Assembly (NCBI GenBank): GCA_033763355.1
Contig: JANRKT010000055.1
Coordinates: 1 to 14,743, forward strand
Reading direction: 5' to 3'
Source of the DNA: JANRKT01 sp033763355
GTDB lineage: Bacteria; Bacteroidota; Bacteroidia; Chitinophagales; Chitinophagaceae
DNA: 14,743 bases
The notes below the pieces were generated by a model. The model saw nothing but the letters and a program-made list of their open reading frames with translations, ran no database searches and was not told the DNA's origin. The first letter of the stretch is position 1. Each line of letters begins with the position of its first letter. The translations under genes and the position numbers were made by a program. Below, in pieces: positions 12,673-14,743 of this stretch.

Positions 12673-13491
12673 ATGGAAAGGTTTCTTCAATATTGGGAAC
12701 ACATCCCCGGCAGCCACCGGGTGCTCATCCTCCTGGGAGGCATGATTTTCTTCTGGCTGATTGAAGGCAATTACCCGCTCTTCAGGTTTTCATACAAACG
12801 ATACAGGCATGCGGGTGTAAACCTCGTTTTTCTTTTGTGCACTTTAATACTCAATCTTGCTTTCGGGTTTACCACCATTAAGATTTGTGAATGGACAAAA
12901 GCAAATGGCATTGGCCTGTTCAATATCATTGAGATGCCGGTCTGGCTTCTGATCATACTATCATTATTGCTGGGTGATTTTTTCAGCCAGTATGCACCGC
13001 ATTACCTCATGCATAAAGTAAAATGGATGTGGAAATTCCACATGATACACCACAGCGATACCCATGTGGATGTTACAACGGGCACACGCCATCATCCCGG
13101 CGAATGGCTGTTCCGTGAAGTTTCGCTGATTATTGGCATCATCATTATGGGCATGCCGGTAAGCATGTATTTTTTATACCGCAGTGTATCGGCTTTGTTC
13201 ACCCATTTTAACCATGCCAATATCCGTGTGCCGCTATGGATTGATAAGCCCGTTTCATGGATATTTGTTTCGCCCAACATGCACAAGGTGCACCATCATT
13301 ATGTAAGGCCTTATACCGATACCAATTTTGCAAACATCTTTTCCCTGTGGGACCGGCTCTTCGGCACTTTTGCTTATGAAGACCCCAGAAACCTGCGCTA
13401 TGGCCTGGATGTGCTGGATGATAAAAAAGATGAGAGCCTCGGTTACCAGTTTCAGTTGCCTTTTGATAAGCAGGTAAAGACTGATTATTGA
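12673..13491 (+). CDS. Fatty acid hydroxylase / sterol desaturase family membrane enzyme
   Basis: A 272-residue integral membrane protein with hydrophobic segments at about 17-31, 49-66, 88-104, 151-169 and a short one near 183-200. The family's di-iron histidine clusters are present: H110-x3-H114, H123-x2-HH127, and H204-x2-HHH209 near the C-terminus, with additional H140/H141 and H178/H181. This is the signature of the fatty acid hydroxylase superfamily, oxygen-dependent enzymes that hydroxylate or desaturate lipids at the membrane. Which lipid is used cannot be told from sequence; in Bacteroidota, roles in carotenoid, sphingolipid or ether-lipid metabolism are all possible. It lies 159 bases downstream of dnaN on the same strand and probably has its own promoter. 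The ATG at 12673-12675 gives a complete N-terminus before the first membrane helix. Confidence 0.88.
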   Translation: MERFLQYWEHIPGSHRVLILLGGMIFFWLIEGNYPLFRFSYKRYRHAGVNLVFLLCTLILNLAFGFTTIKICEWTKANGIGLFNIIEMPVWLLIILSLLLGDFFSQYAPHYLMHKVKWMWKFHMIHHSDTHVDVTTGTRHHPGEWLFREVSLIIGIIIMGMPVSMYFLYRSVSALFTHFNHANIRVPLWIDKPVSWIFVSPNMHKVHHHYVRPYTDTNFANIFSLWDRLFGTFAYEDPRNLRYGLDVLDDKKDESLGYQFQLPFDKQVKTDY

Positions 13492-13538
13492 TTAATGCTT
13501 CATTTCTTTATTTGTTTCAGTTTATAGTAATGTCCCGG

Positions 13539-13598
13539 TTTGTCATTCCTACGAAGGAGGAATCTATTAACAGATGCTTCGTTCCGCAGCATGACAAA
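13539..13598. repeat. REP-like 60-base imperfect palindrome
   Basis: The element begins TTTGTCAT (13539-13546) and ends ATGACAAA (13591-13598), perfect 8-base inverted ends. Inside, ACGAAG (13551-13556) pairs with CTTCGT (13577-13582) and ATCT (13562-13565) with AGAT (13572-13575) around a 6-base loop. The whole can fold as a long interrupted hairpin. I recall very similar text (gtcattcc.acgaaggaggaatct...agatgcttcgttcc.cagcatgac) as a dispersed intergenic repeat in Bacteroidota. It lies between the hydroxylase and transporter genes. Confidence 0.65.
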
Positions 13599-13684
13599 AC
13601 AAACTGAGACACTGCCCAACTTATTGTCCCGGGATTTTTTGCTTTAGTTTTCCTTATCTTTCTTATACCAAACAACGATTGCTT

Positions 13685-14743
13685 ATGAACAGGAGTAAAC
13701 TCTTCCAATGGTCAATAGTGGCTGCGCTGGCCGGTTTTATTTTTGGGTTTGATACGGTGGTAATCTCAGGCGCTAATCTTCCTATAAAAGAACTGTGGCA
13801 TACTTCGCCTTTGTTTCATGGTTTCTTTATTATGTCAATGGCATTATGGGGAACGGTAGTCGGTGCATTATTTGGCGGCATACCAACAGAAATATACGGC
13901 AGAAAAAAAGTATTGTTGTGGATAGGGATATTCTTTGCGGTTTCGGCCATTGGCTCAGCGCTTGCGCCAGACCCTTATACATTTTCTTTCTTTCGTTTTA
14001 TGGGCGGCGTAGGCATTGGCGTGTCGTCTGTCGTTGCCCCCACTTATATTTCTGAAATTTCATCTCCTGCAACAAGGGGGCGTTTGGGCGCCATGTACCA
14101 GTTTAATATTGTATTTGGCATATTGATCGCTTTTCTTTCCAATTATTTTTTACAGGGTGTAGGCGGAGATAATGACTGGCGCTGGATGCTTGGTGTACTG
14201 GCCATCCCTTCAGTTATTTATACTATTATGGTAATGGGCGTTCCTGAAAGCCCACGCTGGTTAATTACCAAAAAGAATGATTTGACTGCAGCGAAAAATG
14301 TGTTATCACAAATCGGTATTGCAGATGCGGATGCAGAAATTGCAACCATTATTGAAAGCAACAGGCATGAGGCCTCTGCGGGGCACACCTCACAATTCTT
14401 CAGTTCAAAATATAAAACCATTTTATGGCTGGCTTTTTTTATCGCTTTCTTCAACCAGCTTTCGGGCATCAACTTTATCCTTTATTACGCTCCTGAAATT
14501 CTTGAAAGGGCCGGGCTTGCTGCAAAAGAATCATTGTTTAACTCCATCGCAATCGGCGGTATCAATCTCCTTTTTACTTTTGCGGGCCTTTATCTTATTG
14601 ACCGGCTCGGCAGAAAAACGCTGCTCATCATTGGCTCGTTTGGTTATATCATCAGTCTTGCTATGGTAGCATGGTCTTTTTATGCCCATTCGGGGCCCGG
14701 ATTTTTAATGTTTTTTTTATTGTTGTTTATTGCCGCACATGCC
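13685..14743 (+). CDS. Sugar porter family MFS transporter, 3' end outside the window
   Basis: The frame opens at ATG 13685-13687 and stays open to the window end, giving the first 353 residues of a protein expected to be about 450. Sugar-porter signatures occur in order: AALAGFIFGFDTVVISGA (helix 1), GGIPTEIYGRKKVL (loop 2-3), RFMGGVGIGVSSVVAPTYISEI with PATRGRLGAMYQ, PESPRWLI (end of the first half), NQLSGINFILYYAPEI (helix 7) and IDRLGRKTLLI (loop 8-9). About nine to ten membrane helices are within the window. It should import a monosaccharide or polyol at the inner membrane by proton symport or facilitated diffusion; the substrate is not readable. No start other than this ATG fits, since helix 1 begins ten residues later. 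An adjacent catabolic operon may lie to the right. Confidence 0.92.
   Translation, partial: MNRSKLFQWSIVAALAGFIFGFDTVVISGANLPIKELWHTSPLFHGFFIMSMALWGTVVGALFGGIPTEIYGRKKVLLWIGIFFAVSAIGSALAPDPYTFSFFRFMGGVGIGVSSVVAPTYISEISSPATRGRLGAMYQFNIVFGILIAFLSNYFLQGVGGDNDWRWMLGVLAIPSVIYTIMVMGVPESPRWLITKKNDLTAAKNVLSQIGIADADAEIATIIESNRHEASAGHTSQFFSSKYKTILWLAFFIAFFNQLSGINFILYYAPEILERAGLAAKESLFNSIAIGGINLLFTFAGLYLIDRLGRKTLLIIGSFGYIISLAMVAWSFYAHSGPGFLMFFLLLFIAAHA

Overview
The window looks like a chromosomal segment of a Bacteroidota bacterium, most like Chitinophagaceae or a relative. This rests on moderate GC content, AT-rich gene starts with TAnnTTTG-type promoter boxes, weak Shine-Dalgarno signals, and Bacteroidota-typical protein versions (DnaN without dnaA beside it, an LpxR/DUF2219 barrel, REP-like palindromes inside and between genes). 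The genus cannot be fixed from sequence alone.

Left end (1-1021): a toxin-antitoxin patch. The 3' part of a HepT-like (DUF86) gene stops before its HEPN catalytic motif and is probably dead. Next to it, on the opposite strand, lies an intact-looking higB-higA module with a perfect 17-base palindrome just upstream of higB, a likely autoregulatory operator.

1022-4890, minus strand: a signal-peptide-bearing beta-propeller (YncE/YVTN type), a gene-poor stretch of about 370 bases, then a compact group recX > LpxR-type lipid A deacylase > nitrilase-family omega-amidase, with 31- and 12-base gaps. The nitrilase carries an in-frame GC-rich palindromic insertion.

5016-11270, minus strand: three consecutive genes that could form one unit. 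They are a 439-residue cytosolic protein of unknown function, a cytosolic HtrA-like serine protease with a zinc ribbon and a YbjN-like tail, and a 1214-residue secreted or outer-membrane multidomain repeat protein that ends at a strong intrinsic terminator (about 5016-5047). The large protein is the most unusual object here. It has a beta-barrel-like N-terminus, five copies of a 12-residue REAGSGMATGKR-type repeat, calcium-loop (VCBS/FG-GAP-like) modules each introduced by an NTSRSN motif, three Cna-B-like folds, and a short stretch resembling protein-kinase motifs in inverted order.

Right end (11398-14743), plus strand: dnaN (sliding clamp), a fatty acid hydroxylase/sterol desaturase-family membrane enzyme, a 60-base REP-like palindrome, and the first 353 residues of a sugar-porter MFS transporter that runs off the window.
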